This document shows positions 1 to 9,864 of a stretch of DNA of 60,898 bases, piece after piece. Below the pieces are notes generated by a model. The model saw only the letters and a program-made list of their open reading frames with translations. It did not search any database and was not told the origin of the DNA. Numbering within the stretch: the first letter of the stretch is position 1; each line of letters begins with the position of its first letter. A program made the translations under genes and the position numbers. The stretch covers positions 1 to 60,898 of the forward strand of contig JACPVQ010000123.1 of assembly GCA_016191645.1 (NCBI GenBank). The letters run 5' to 3'. The DNA is from Candidatus Solibacter usitatus. Its GTDB lineage: Bacteria; Acidobacteriota; Terriglobia; Bryobacterales; Bryobacteraceae.

Positions 1-2525
1 ACAATGATGTTATCCGTCGCGGCGTAGGCATGCCTCTTGCGCATGTTCTCAACGATGGGCGCGCGCTCATTCGAGGGCGTGAACACCATCGCCTAGCTGC
101 AATGTGTGGAGATGTGATCGGAACTCGCATGCACCCCAAGCTTCAAACCTTTCGCCAGCGCGTTCCACCAGAATCCGGCGGGCTGCAGCGGACCGTGCAT
201 GGTAAGCCGGCTCGATTCCGATTCGGCGCGCGGAGCTCCGGCGTATTCGTAACTCGCATGATAGCCCTGGTAAATCTCCACCAGCGGCTCCAGGTCCGGA
301 TCGTTGTCGCGATAATCCGTGCCCTGATTCGTGGCCAGCGAATGTTCCATGCAGATGCCGCGATTCTGACGCAGATAGGGATACAGAATTCCGCCGCTGT
401 TCACGACGCCCTGATTCTCTTGCGGTGAGATGGGCAGCGTGCGCACGCCGCGGTGATCGAAGATGACGTTGCGGTGTCCGTTTGGAAAACGCACACTGCG
501 CTCATACCCGAACAGCGGTGTGAAGCGCCCGGGAATATGGAACAGGTCGTACGATTTTTCCGTGCGCCACCAGTTGTATTCCATGTCGCCGCCCATGTTG
601 TGATCGCCCATGATGCCCGTGTCCATGTCCGCGCCGTCCAGCATGTAGCGGTAGTAATCTTCCAGCGAACCATCGCCCGCGCCATCGAATGAAATCTCCG
701 TGTGGCGATGAAAGTCGCCGCGGACGATCCGGTATTCGGCGTTTTGCACGATGCTGCGGTAGGCCCGAATGCGCGCGACGTCTCCACGCTCATCGAGATG
801 AATTGTTTGCTGCCGCACGACGGGCTCGGTCAGTTCGCTGAGTTGCACACGCCCGCTCACCGCCCGCGCTGAGGCCGATGCCGTGTATATGTCGTAATGC
901 GACATGGTTGGATGTTCATGATTGCCGGATTTGCCGCTATAGCTTCGTCCGCCGGTTGCCCAGGCGAGCGACACACCACTCCCAGCGGCCTTGAGTTCGA
1001 ACGGCGCTTCCGGGCGCGTGGAGGAATCCGGAATCATCGACGCGGGCAGCCATTCGCGGCCATCAAACGAGGTGAGGTAGAGATCCCACAATCCGCCGGT
1101 GGCCCACACGTCGTCATGCGTGCTCTCCGCGCTGGTGCGGATTTGAAACAACGCCCACACACGTCCTGACGAATCAGCGGCGAGTTTGGGCAACTGTGCG
1201 TATCTCGCGATACGCTCCGGAACGGCGGTGGCAAATTCGCCCGCTTGCATCCACGTTCCGTTGTGCCGCACCGCCACGCGAACTCCGCGATTCGCATATA
1301 ACGTGGTGGCGCGATTCTGATCGGCGTGATTGAAGTCTTTGCCCCAGTTGCTTCCCGATTCATCCCACGCAAGCCACGGTCTGCCTTCGCCGTCAATGGT
1401 GATGGAGGCATGCGCTTCAAACAGCGGCGACTTCGTCACCATCTCGATCGCGCCCAATTCTCCGGATCGCGAAACGACGCGGTAGTTGATATCGTAGTTG
1501 CCCTTGGCGTAACTGTCCCATGAGACGTGAAGATTCCCTTGTGCGTCAATGGCCGCGTCGGGACTCCACACGCTGGGGCCGCCGATTTGCCGCGCCGATG
1601 TCCATTGCCCGTTTCGCAGAGACGAATGATAAAGGAAGGACTTGCCGCCCTCGTGGCCAACCCAAATCAGTTGAAGCGCGCCGTCCTTAGACGCGATCAA
1701 TTTGTGATAGAAGTTCGGCGTTCCGGCGGATGGCCCTTTTCGTTTCGGTCCCCAAACGCCGTTCTGCCAGATGCGCTCCTGCAACTCCCAGTGGCTTTCC
1801 TGGCGTTCGGCCCACATCACATGGATGCGGCCGGCTTCGTCCTCAGCAACCGCGGAGCGAAACACGTCGGCCTTCTCCGGTGTGACTCGTGCAATCGCAC
1901 CATCCGGCGATCGCGCGTAGATGTGATCGCCGTTGTTTCGATAGGCCTGCCACAGCAGCCACGTTCCCCCGCCACGCGTGACGCAGAAAGAAGGATAGTC
2001 GTGTTCCTCTTCCGCCGCGGTGCTCACACGAAAGGAATCCGGGACTCGTTCCACGCGTACGTCTCCCCGTAGAAAAGTCAGCGGCGCACCAAATGCAAGG
2101 CCGCCAACGCCGACGCTGAACGTTCCTTGCGCCGTTTGGAAATCGAGCGATTCGGTACCGGAAGAGACCGAAACAAACAAACCCGCGGGGACAAAAGTCC
2201 GGGGCACTACCGCTCCGTCGGCAAGCATCACGGGCCGGTCCGGTTGATTCTCCATCGGACCGCGCTTAATGGTGAGCTTCCAGGATGTCGTGGAAAGAAT
2301 GGCGTCGTTCTCAAAAAATCGCCACGGCCGGAGGCGGAGCACACGTCCACCGCGCGCCGCCACGGAGCCATCGTACGAAAGAGTGCCGCTTCTCCTTTCG
2401 CCGAAAGTCACGCGCAGTGCGACACTCGCATCCGAACCTTGGATGGCCACGGGCACCCGCTGCTGCGGCATCGCGAGCCACAGCACCAACGCACAGAAAA
2501 TAATTACCGTGATGGTTCGAGTCAT
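1..2525 (-). pseudogene. Secreted beta-propeller plus PHP/DUF3604-like protein, amber-interrupted and cut by the window edge
   Basis: Starts at the ATG at 2525, one base after the stop of the upstream propeller gene. Residues 1-20 are a signal peptide (MTRTITVIIFCALVLWLA). Residues about 150-550 hold repeated propeller-like strands (LLWQAYRNNGDH, IHVMWAERQE, LHVSWDSYAKGN). The C-terminal third has a PHP-like metallohydrolase signature (GDFHRHTEISFDGAGDG, MGDHNMGG, CMEHSLATNQG, HASSDHISTH), close to DUF3604 proteins. A TAG at 93-95 interrupts the frame, yet the same frame stays open to the window edge and continues the family sequence (AMVFTPSNERAPIVENMRKR, then a His-Ala-Tyr tail). The stop replaces an expected Tyr codon, so one base change (TAC to TAG) explains it. 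Either a pseudogene or a sequencing error; the N-terminal 810 residues are intact. Substrate unknown. Confidence 0.75.
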
Positions 2526-2526
2526 C

Positions 2527-4035
2527 TCAATCCGCGAATTGGAACGCGAACAGTTTCGCATTTGCCAACAGGAACCGCAGCGCTACCGGTTTCCCTTGGA
2601 GCGTAGAAAGTTCCTTGCCGCCCGTCCACTTCACGGGGAATGCCACGTCGTTCGCGGTGATAGGAGCGCAATCTTCGAGTTCGAATCCCTTTACCGGACG
2701 GCCCTCCGCATCCAGAATCTCTACCATTGCCGTGCCCAAAGCGGAGGCGTCGATATTCAGATGCAAAGACTTTCCGCGGAAAATCAGCGGAGGGGTTGTG
2801 AAGGCGCCGCCGGAGCGCGTCGCATCCACTGAAACAAATCCATCCAGCCGTTGCTTCGCCCGCATCAGCGCGCTGCGGCCTTTTAGACTGGCGGCGTGAT
2901 CCGTGGAACCGCCCGCGTAGTATTGATAAAGGTACGCGCCTCTTCGGATAAGGCCGAGTCCCATATAGATGCTGTGGCTGTCGGCGTCGCCTGGCAGTCC
3001 GCGCGAAACGTACGACCGCCGGTCCTCGCGCAGGAAAGTGATTCCGTCGCGGCTCACCGCCAATTGCACGTCCAACACTCCGGCCATCGGAATTCCATTC
3101 GATCCCGGAGGCGCAGTGTGACGGAACATCGATGGAAACGCCAGATAAACATCATCCGCCCATGGATACGGCTGCACGTTGGGAGTGTAGATGTCGCAAT
3201 TTTTCGGGTCCGACGAATCCGCGGCGATCACCGTAGGCATCTCCTTGGTAATGGCGGGGGGCCACACTTCAGTTCCTTTTGTGAGGAAACTCCACAGATA
3301 CCGTGGCGTCACGCCACTCTGAAACGGCCAAGTATTCCAAACTTGATCACGCGCGATCTCCGCGCGCACCGCCACACGCAGCGGATTCCATCCGCGCAAA
3401 TACGCGGCGTACTTCCCGATGCGCTGGTCCCAGAACAGCGTGTTCATCGAATCGGGATGAAACGGCAATACCTGTCTCTCGCGGTTCCAATGAATACCAT
3501 CCGGCGACGACATTAGCATCAGGCTGCCAATGGTACTGACGCCCAGCGCACTTGGCCGCTTCCCTCCGTAGGAGGCCAGCGTCTTGAATCGCTCCTGGGG
3601 CGGCGCAACCGGATCCAGCATCACCGCGCCTTCCCGAAAACTTCCCAGAACGATATTGTTCTCGCGAGATCCCTGAAACTCCACCAATCCCAATTTCGGG
3701 CGTTGCCAGTGAACACCGTCGCTCGATGTCGCGTAGCAGAGCCGCCCGCCGCCCTTCCCGGCGAAGGCCATGTACCACATCCTCAACATGCCCTCATGCT
3801 CAATCACAGAGAGGTAGCTGCCGATGTGCTCTTTTTCCCAATCCACCGTTCCTTCCAGAACGATGCCATCCTTTTGCGGCGGATTGACATTCAGCTGCAC
3901 GCCGCGTGCATTGCGAATCCATTTCCTGTCGATGAACAGCTGCTTGCGCGACCCGATATCGGCGGCGTCTGCCGCATGCGCGTTGCAAGCCGCTGCCGCG
4001 ATGGACCCCAGAAGCTGACGGCGGGAGAGCCTCAT
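2527..4035 (-). CDS. Tat-exported five-bladed beta-propeller protein, glycoside-hydrolase (GH32/43/130)-like
   Basis: 502 residues from the ATG at 4035, which sits one base after the TGA of the upstream receptor gene. The N-terminus MRLSRRQLLGSIAAAACNAHA carries a twin-arginine motif (SRRQLLG) and a cleavable signal. The body has repeated blade motifs of the type YATSSDGVHWQRP and MSSPDGIHWNRE, typical of secreted glycoside-hydrolase-like propellers of Acidobacteria and Planctomycetes. The last ~90 residues form a beta-sandwich-like tail (AMVEILDAEGRPVKGFELED). A homologous propeller is fused to the other receptor of the same operon (9865-14955), so the operon carries a duplicated receptor-propeller pair. 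Catalytic residues cannot be assigned by eye and the substrate is unknown. Confidence 0.7.
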   Translation of the reverse strand: MRLSRRQLLGSIAAAACNAHAADAADIGSRKQLFIDRKWIRNARGVQLNVNPPQKDGIVLEGTVDWEKEHIGSYLSVIEHEGMLRMWYMAFAGKGGGRLCYATSSDGVHWQRPKLGLVEFQGSRENNIVLGSFREGAVMLDPVAPPQERFKTLASYGGKRPSALGVSTIGSLMLMSSPDGIHWNRERQVLPFHPDSMNTLFWDQRIGKYAAYLRGWNPLRVAVRAEIARDQVWNTWPFQSGVTPRYLWSFLTKGTEVWPPAITKEMPTVIAADSSDPKNCDIYTPNVQPYPWADDVYLAFPSMFRHTAPPGSNGIPMAGVLDVQLAVSRDGITFLREDRRSYVSRGLPGDADSHSIYMGLGLIRRGAYLYQYYAGGSTDHAASLKGRSALMRAKQRLDGFVSVDATRSGGAFTTPPLIFRGKSLHLNIDASALGTAMVEILDAEGRPVKGFELEDCAPITANDVAFPVKWTGGKELSTLQGKPVALRFLLANAKLFAFQFAD

Positions 4036-4036
4036 A

Positions 4037-7000
4037 TCAGAACGTCGCCCGTACACCGAGTTGCACTGCGCGCGGGCTGGTTGCCGCCGTCGTCGTGCCG
4101 AATGCCGCGTTGGTCGGAGTAGTGTTCGCGCTCACAAAAAAATGCTGATTCCACCAATTGTAAGCTTCCGCGCGGAACTGTACTTGCAGTCTCTCGCCGA
4201 TGCGGTTGTTCTTGATAACCGAGAAATCGGTGTTCGTCTCGCGAGTATTGCGCACTCCGGCGAGCTTGCTGGGGAACGTACGAAGGTTCGACGCCAATTG
4301 TAGGGCGGTGGTTTTTTCGAACCCGGCATTTGTGTTGAACATCTGGTCGGGGCCTTGCGAGGATACGGGAAGGTTGTGCACATCGCCGCGAAAAAGCACG
4401 TTGCCCCACGCCAGCGGCGCGCCGCTTTGCAAAAACGAAAATGATTGTATCTGCCAACCGCTGATCAGATAGGAGGACGCGCCGCTCCATCCCGCGCCGT
4501 AACGGCGTCCTTTGCCGAACGGCAATTCGTAAAGAGCGAGGAAGCGGAAAATGTGCGGCCGGTTCGCCGCCGAAATCACACGTTCCGGAACAGGATCGCC
4601 TTCATTGAGATAGTCGAGGCCGTCTATGGTTTTGGCGAACGTGTACGACGTCTGCACCGTGAACCCGCGCGTCAGGCTTCGCTCCAATTCGACTTGCAGC
4701 GCGTGATACGTGCTCCATCCCTGGTTGTTGAAAAGCGTCAGCGCGCCGAACTCCGGATAGGGCCGCAGCAGTTGCGAGCGTGCGATAGTCCGCGATGTGC
4801 CGATGGTTCCGCCAACGCCGCTCACGCCGAAAAACGGATTGTTCACCAACCCCGTCAACTGATTGTTCACCGTGTTGTCGCGCTCCGGCGACCGGCTCAG
4901 ATAGCTGTTGGGAAGGGCATTCACATTGCTTGCGATGGGCATTTTCACCGTGTGGTTGCCGACGTAACGCAGATCCATCTTCCACACCCCAGCCATGCGC
5001 CGCTGCAAAGAGAACTGCCAGCGCTGGTTGTACGCATTGGGCATGTTCCCCAGTGCACGGAGATTGATTGCCTGGCCGGTAAAGGTGAGCGGTCCTAAGG
5101 TGCTGCCGGTCGGCTTGTCCAACCCAGCGGCGAAGGGATTGTCGAAAGTGCGGTTGAATGTCAGGCCGCTATCGGGCGTGGATAAGGACGTCGTAGTCAC
5201 ATCGAATCCCGGAACGCCGCCTTCGTTAGAGAAGAAGCGCTGCCCGTACGGAATGTAGAAGAGTCCGTAACCGGCGCGGATCACCATGTCCTGAGTCACT
5301 TGGTAAACGGCGCCGATGCGCGGCGCGAAGTTGTTGCGGTCCGTGGCGTAAGATGTTCGAGTCTGCCCCCCGACGCCGGAGAACAACACGCCGCCGCGAA
5401 CCAGGAATTGCGACGCCGCAATCTCCGGAATCGGACTGGCGGCATAATTCGCCCGCGCCGTCGCGCTCACCGGATTGGCCGAGTTGAAATCGAATCCGGA
5501 AAGTGAACGGTTGAAGCGCTCTGTCGGCGGGCCTTCGCGTTCGTAGCGCAATCCGATGTTCACGGTGAATCGCGGCGCGACCTTCCAATCGTCTTGAATG
5601 TAAAAGCCCTGATAAGTGGAGAGATTTGCCGCCTTCGAAGGCTGCGACGCCGTTGCCGACGCGAACCGGCCGAGCAGAAAATCCGACAGGCCCGCGCCGA
5701 TGGGCGGCGCAGGGGAATTGTCCAGCGGTCCATTACTATAGCTGCCCGGAAATTGATATCGAAAGAGATCTTCGTTGCCGCGGTTGTCGATGTACCAGCG
5801 CAATTCCGCGCCGAACTTGACGCCGTGCTGGCCCGCCACTTTCGTGAAATGAGCCGAGGCGTTGCGAATGTCCGAAATGTCGCGCGATCCGGCAGAGTTT
5901 GTGAACCCCGTGTAGCCGCCGACAACCACCGCCGGGAATCCCGTACGCGTTGTGTCCAGAAGCGATGTCAGGTTTCCCAGCCCGTAACTCTGAAAAGGCA
6001 AACCAAGACCCATCGGAGTGGACAGCCAATGAAAGCGCATGATGGAGGCGCGAAAATCCGCGATGAATGAAGAACTGATGGTCCACACATCGCTGAACGC
6101 AACGTCGCGATTCTTGCCGGTCAGGTCGATGCCGGGAATATCGGTGCGTCCGAAAAGCGTGTCGGAGGGAATGGTGCTCTGCGACAAGATCATGCGCCCA
6201 AACAAGCGGTGTTTATCCGTAAGGCTGTGATCCAGCCGCAGCGTGGAAGACCAGTATTTACGCGGGTTCGGAGCGTTGTTGTAACTGAAGTTGAGCTGGC
6301 CGTCGGCGGTGCCGGCGTTGTTCGGCTGCGGCCACAGAGCGCTCAGAGTTTTGGACATGGCATGAATCCTGCTGGCGGGAATGATATTCCCGGCAAGTGG
6401 CGTACGTTGGATGCGTCCGCCCGCAGCCGCGCGGCCCGTGTCCGGATCGTAGAGTTGATACAGACCGCCGATGCGCAGCAATTTCGAAAAATCTCCGCCG
6501 ATCTGTTCCGGCGAGGGAACGGTAATGAATGTTGGTGGATTGGGACTCAACGAACTCCAGCGTTCAAAACCGTAGTGAAAAAATGTGCGGTTCTTCCCGT
6601 TGAAGAGGCCGGGAATCCACACCGGCCCTCCACCCGTGAATCCGTAGCGCCGATAGGTGAAATCCTGACGAGGCACTCCGCCGCGATTCCCCGACCACGA
6701 ATTCGCATTCCATTCCGGGCTTCGGAAGAACCCGAGCGCGCTGCCGTGCAATTCGTTCGTTCCGCCTTTCAACACCAGGTCCACGGTCGCTCCGCCGGTG
6801 TGCCCGATACTCGAATCGAACGTGTTCGTTTGCACGCGCACTTCCTGCACCACCTCAGCGCTGGGGTTGAACGCCGAGCCGCCGCCCGCCAAGCTATTGC
6901 CGCGCTGCGTATTCGGCGTGCCATCCAGCGTGTACTCCGTGGTTCCCTGCGGCGATCCGTTGAATCGCGTTTGCGATGTGCCCTGCCGCTGAATAGGCTG

Positions 7001-7519
7001 CACGTCCATGCCGCTTCCACCGCGTCCGGCGGCGGACGCGGAATCGGCTCCCGGCAAGGCGAGAAAGAGGTAACTTGCGTGGCCTTGCCCAATTGGCAGA
7101 TCCATCACTTTACGCGTGCCGATGATCGTGTTCGTATCGGCATTCGTCGTATCCAGAAGTTGTTTTTCGGCCGTCACCGTCACGGTCTCTTTCAATTCGC
7201 CGATTTCGGCGCGCAAGTTGACTTCCACGCTACGGCCGCTGGTGAGCGCTACGTCGTCCACCACCGTTTTCTTGAAACCAGCACTGGCCGCCTCAATCCG
7301 GTAGGTGTCCGGGAAGAGTCCGGACACCTCGTAGTTGCCGCCGGCATTGGTGGTGGCAGTGCGTGTCGTGTTTGTGGATTTCGCGATCACGTGCACAGCC
7401 GCGCCCGGCACCGCCGCGCCCGACGCATCCGTCACACGCCCCAGGATCACAGAACGGTGCGCCTGTCCCCACAAATTCACAATCGCAGCAAGCGCCAGTA
7501 TCGACGTACGTAACCGCAT
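4037..7519 (-). CDS. Oar-like TonB-dependent receptor with carboxypeptidase-regulatory domain
   Basis: 1,160 residues from ATG 7519 (MRLRTSILALAAIVNLWGQ signal peptide). That start is one base after the TAA of the upstream esterase gene; an ATG-like start 21 codons upstream is not favoured because it lies inside that gene. Residues ~25-105 form a carboxypeptidase-regulatory beta-sandwich (VILGRVTDASGAAVPGA). A plug-like region follows (EYTLDGTPNTQ, TGGATVDLVLKGGTNELHGS), then a long outer-membrane barrel ending in the aromatic C-terminus GVRATF expected for BAM recognition. It probably imports oligosaccharides released by the enzymes of this operon. No SusD homologue is adjacent, as usual for Acidobacteriota. 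Function by family; ligand unknown. Confidence 0.88.
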   Translation of the reverse strand: MRLRTSILALAAIVNLWGQAHRSVILGRVTDASGAAVPGAAVHVIAKSTNTTRTATTNAGGNYEVSGLFPDTYRIEAASAGFKKTVVDDVALTSGRSVEVNLRAEIGELKETVTVTAEKQLLDTTNADTNTIIGTRKVMDLPIGQGHASYLFLALPGADSASAAGRGGSGMDVQPIQRQGTSQTRFNGSPQGTTEYTLDGTPNTQRGNSLAGGGSAFNPSAEVVQEVRVQTNTFDSSIGHTGGATVDLVLKGGTNELHGSALGFFRSPEWNANSWSGNRGGVPRQDFTYRRYGFTGGGPVWIPGLFNGKNRTFFHYGFERWSSLSPNPPTFITVPSPEQIGGDFSKLLRIGGLYQLYDPDTGRAAAGGRIQRTPLAGNIIPASRIHAMSKTLSALWPQPNNAGTADGQLNFSYNNAPNPRKYWSSTLRLDHSLTDKHRLFGRMILSQSTIPSDTLFGRTDIPGIDLTGKNRDVAFSDVWTISSSFIADFRASIMRFHWLSTPMGLGLPFQSYGLGNLTSLLDTTRTGFPAVVVGGYTGFTNSAGSRDISDIRNASAHFTKVAGQHGVKFGAELRWYIDNRGNEDLFRYQFPGSYSNGPLDNSPAPPIGAGLSDFLLGRFASATASQPSKAANLSTYQGFYIQDDWKVAPRFTVNIGLRYEREGPPTERFNRSLSGFDFNSANPVSATARANYAASPIPEIAASQFLVRGGVLFSGVGGQTRTSYATDRNNFAPRIGAVYQVTQDMVIRAGYGLFYIPYGQRFFSNEGGVPGFDVTTTSLSTPDSGLTFNRTFDNPFAAGLDKPTGSTLGPLTFTGQAINLRALGNMPNAYNQRWQFSLQRRMAGVWKMDLRYVGNHTVKMPIASNVNALPNSYLSRSPERDNTVNNQLTGLVNNPFFGVSGVGGTIGTSRTIARSQLLRPYPEFGALTLFNNQGWSTYHALQVELERSLTRGFTVQTSYTFAKTIDGLDYLNEGDPVPERVISAANRPHIFRFLALYELPFGKGRRYGAGWSGASSYLISGWQIQSFSFLQSGAPLAWGNVLFRGDVHNLPVSSQGPDQMFNTNAGFEKTTALQLASNLRTFPSKLAGVRNTRETNTDFSVIKNNRIGERLQVQFRAEAYNWWNQHFFVSANTTPTNAAFGTTTAATSPRAVQLGVRATF

Positions 7520-7520
7520 C

Positions 7521-9860
7521 TTATTTCCCTTTCGCCTCATTCAACCAATCGAATACGCGCTCCTGCAGCGGCCGCTTGAAATGATTGAAATCCGCCGGCG
7601 TGTCGAAGCGGAACGCTTCCTTTGCGCCCAGAACATCCCAGGCCTTTCTTGTTTCGGCGATCTCCGCCCTCACGTCGTCGATTCGTGCATAGCGATCCAG
7701 TTCCGGAGCAACCAGCAGTACGGAACGTGGAGCGGCCAGCGCAAGTGCGGCATCAAAGTCGAATGGCACTCGCGGTTCCTGCCCGGTGAAAAATCCAAGC
7801 CGCGGCATTAAACCGTGCAGATGAGAATAGTGGCGGATGCCTTCCACGCCGCGATCGGCGCTAGCCAAGCGCAGGGGGTCGAATCCGCTGACGGCTGCCA
7901 GCCCGCGCACACGGCTGTCCATGCCGGTCACCATCAGCCCGACTTTCGCCCCGAGCGAATAGCCCATTAGAAAAATGCGCGCGGGATCGATGAGATCAAG
8001 CGCCGCCGCGGCATCGATAGCGGCCACGGTATCGGCGGTCATCTTACCCATCAACGACCAGCGCGGATAGCGTTGATAGAACTCTTTCGCGTCGCGCACG
8101 CGCGTTCCGAATCCAATCTGATCGAAGGCAAGCACGGCGAATCCACGCTTCACTAAGCTCGGAAACGACGGGCGTTGATCCAATCGCGCTTCGGAACCGC
8201 GCGAGGACCACGGGCTCATGATGGACCACCCGTATTGATAGCTGTATCCGTGCAGCCAGATGACTAGAGGGAGTTTTACAGTCGTCTTCGCGGCAGGCAA
8301 AAACAAATCCGCCTTGAGTCCATCGCCGAACGGCAGTTCCTTCCACTCCATGCCTTCCTGACGAATAGCAGCTTGCACGGTGCGATCGCTCGAAGGTCGA
8401 TGAAATAACCCGGCCAGCCAGCCATCGCCGCCAGCTGTCTCTTCGGGCAAAATGTTGCGGCGTATGTTGCGCAGGAATGGAGGCTCTTCGCCCAAGGCCC
8501 ATTCCAGCTGCTTCCGAAGCGCGCCTCTCATAGCCGTAAATGCATCGGCTGACGATGGAATGCGGAATGTACGCGCCGTATGCGCGGCGGCATTCACGTT
8601 CTCCCCTGACAGCTTTTTCCAATTGTCGAAGCTGTAGCCGTGAATCCACGTCTCCGTTTTAGGACGCGGACGCCGTCCGAAAACCGCGTCGAAGAAGTCG
8701 ATGAAATTCTCAATGTCGCCGGCCGTGGTTTCGTGCTCTCCATCGCGCAGGTGGAGCCAGATGTTTTGTTCGCGGCCCAGGAAACGATAGACGCGCAGCG
8801 CGTCGCGATAGGCCTGCTCAAAGCCGAACGGGTTTCCCGCCGATTCGGCATAACCCGAATACAGCATCAGTCCGCGCGGGGCTACCAATGCGAGCAATGT
8901 GTTCTGATCAACGGGCAGTTTGTCTTCTCGACCGGCGAAAAAGCGCAGCCGCGGATGAAACCAGTGCGATTGCCCGCCAGCAAGCAATTCGATGCTCTCG
9001 TTGGCGAACGGCTCCGTCGTATAGCGCCACGGATCGCATTCACCGCTGTTGCCGCTGGAAGGAATCACCGCGCCGATGCGTTCATCGAATGCCGCCGCTA
9101 CTAATGCCTGCTTGCCATTGCGCGAATGTCCGGTCAATCCGATCTTGGCGCGATCGATCTCCGGCACGTTGTAGAGATAATCAATGGCACGCGATGCCGC
9201 CCAAGCCCATCGCGCGAGGCAGGAGAAGTCGAATTCCGGGTACACATCGATCCAGGCGTCCGAATCGTCGCCGTTGCCGTAACGCGGATCGGTGGCGTGA
9301 TAGATGCACACCGCATAGCCGCGACGAACGGCAGTATAAATCCACGGCCGGTTGCGCGCGTGATTCGTCAGAAACACCGGAAATGGCCCTTTGCCCTCAG
9401 GCAAGATGAGCTCGATTCGCAACGTTGCGCGATGCGATGGCCCGAAGCGCAGCGTCACTTCGCGGATGGTCGCGCGTCCTTCCTGGCGCGTTGCCGTGAT
9501 CTCCTCGGTGACGTTTCCGGGAGCGGGCGGCATGCGACCGAACATCCAATGTTCGATCTGCTTTCGCAGATACTCTTTCTGCTTGATCCACTGTTGCGGC
9601 GTGGCTACTCGTCCGCCGTCCCGCATCAATAAAGGATCGGGCAATCCCGGAATGGACGGCATTTTGTCAAAGTCAGGCGGCAGCTCTCCGGTTCTGCGCT
9701 GCCATTCCTCCAACGTCTTGTCGATGGCATTGATGCGGCCGTTCGCCGGGGGGCGGCTAGGGCGCAGCACCTGTAGCAGATGATGGAGAGTTTCTCGCTG
9801 ACGATCCTGGGGGAATGCGGGGACGGCGCAGGCAATGGCGATGCAGATGAGTGTTCGCAT
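7521..9860 (-). CDS. Secreted double alpha/beta-hydrolase: glucuronoyl-esterase-like domain plus acetyl-xylan-esterase-like domain
   Basis: 779 residues with signal peptide MRTLICIAIACAVPAFPQ. Residues ~100-400 resemble carbohydrate esterase family 15. The nucleophile motif is GHSRNGKQAL (family consensus G-C-S-R-x-G-K), followed by ERIGAVIPSSGNSGEC and a late His in LRDGEHETTAG. Residues ~480-779 form a second alpha/beta hydrolase with GYSLGAKVGL as nucleophile elbow, PELDRYA as a possible acid region, and DFNHFKRPLQER supplying the His. Both families remove ester decorations from xylan-type polysaccharides or lignin-carbohydrate ester links. Two esterase folds in one chain suggest successive deacylation of one substrate. 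It starts 4 bases after the upstream fusion gene and ends one base before the next receptor, so co-translation is likely. Confidence 0.72.
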   Translation of the reverse strand: MRTLICIAIACAVPAFPQDRQRETLHHLLQVLRPSRPPANGRINAIDKTLEEWQRRTGELPPDFDKMPSIPGLPDPLLMRDGGRVATPQQWIKQKEYLRKQIEHWMFGRMPPAPGNVTEEITATRQEGRATIREVTLRFGPSHRATLRIELILPEGKGPFPVFLTNHARNRPWIYTAVRRGYAVCIYHATDPRYGNGDDSDAWIDVYPEFDFSCLARWAWAASRAIDYLYNVPEIDRAKIGLTGHSRNGKQALVAAAFDERIGAVIPSSGNSGECDPWRYTTEPFANESIELLAGGQSHWFHPRLRFFAGREDKLPVDQNTLLALVAPRGLMLYSGYAESAGNPFGFEQAYRDALRVYRFLGREQNIWLHLRDGEHETTAGDIENFIDFFDAVFGRRPRPKTETWIHGYSFDNWKKLSGENVNAAAHTARTFRIPSSADAFTAMRGALRKQLEWALGEEPPFLRNIRRNILPEETAGGDGWLAGLFHRPSSDRTVQAAIRQEGMEWKELPFGDGLKADLFLPAAKTTVKLPLVIWLHGYSYQYGWSIMSPWSSRGSEARLDQRPSFPSLVKRGFAVLAFDQIGFGTRVRDAKEFYQRYPRWSLMGKMTADTVAAIDAAAALDLIDPARIFLMGYSLGAKVGLMVTGMDSRVRGLAAVSGFDPLRLASADRGVEGIRHYSHLHGLMPRLGFFTGQEPRVPFDFDAALALAAPRSVLLVAPELDRYARIDDVRAEIAETRKAWDVLGAKEAFRFDTPADFNHFKRPLQERVFDWLNEAKGK

Positions 9861-9864
9861 GACG

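Noticed and set aside
6209-7513. Long plus-strand frame opposite the second receptor gene
   Set aside because: Shadow of a GC-rich gene; no recognisable domain or ribosome site. The same holds for 10687-12234 and 2896-3516.
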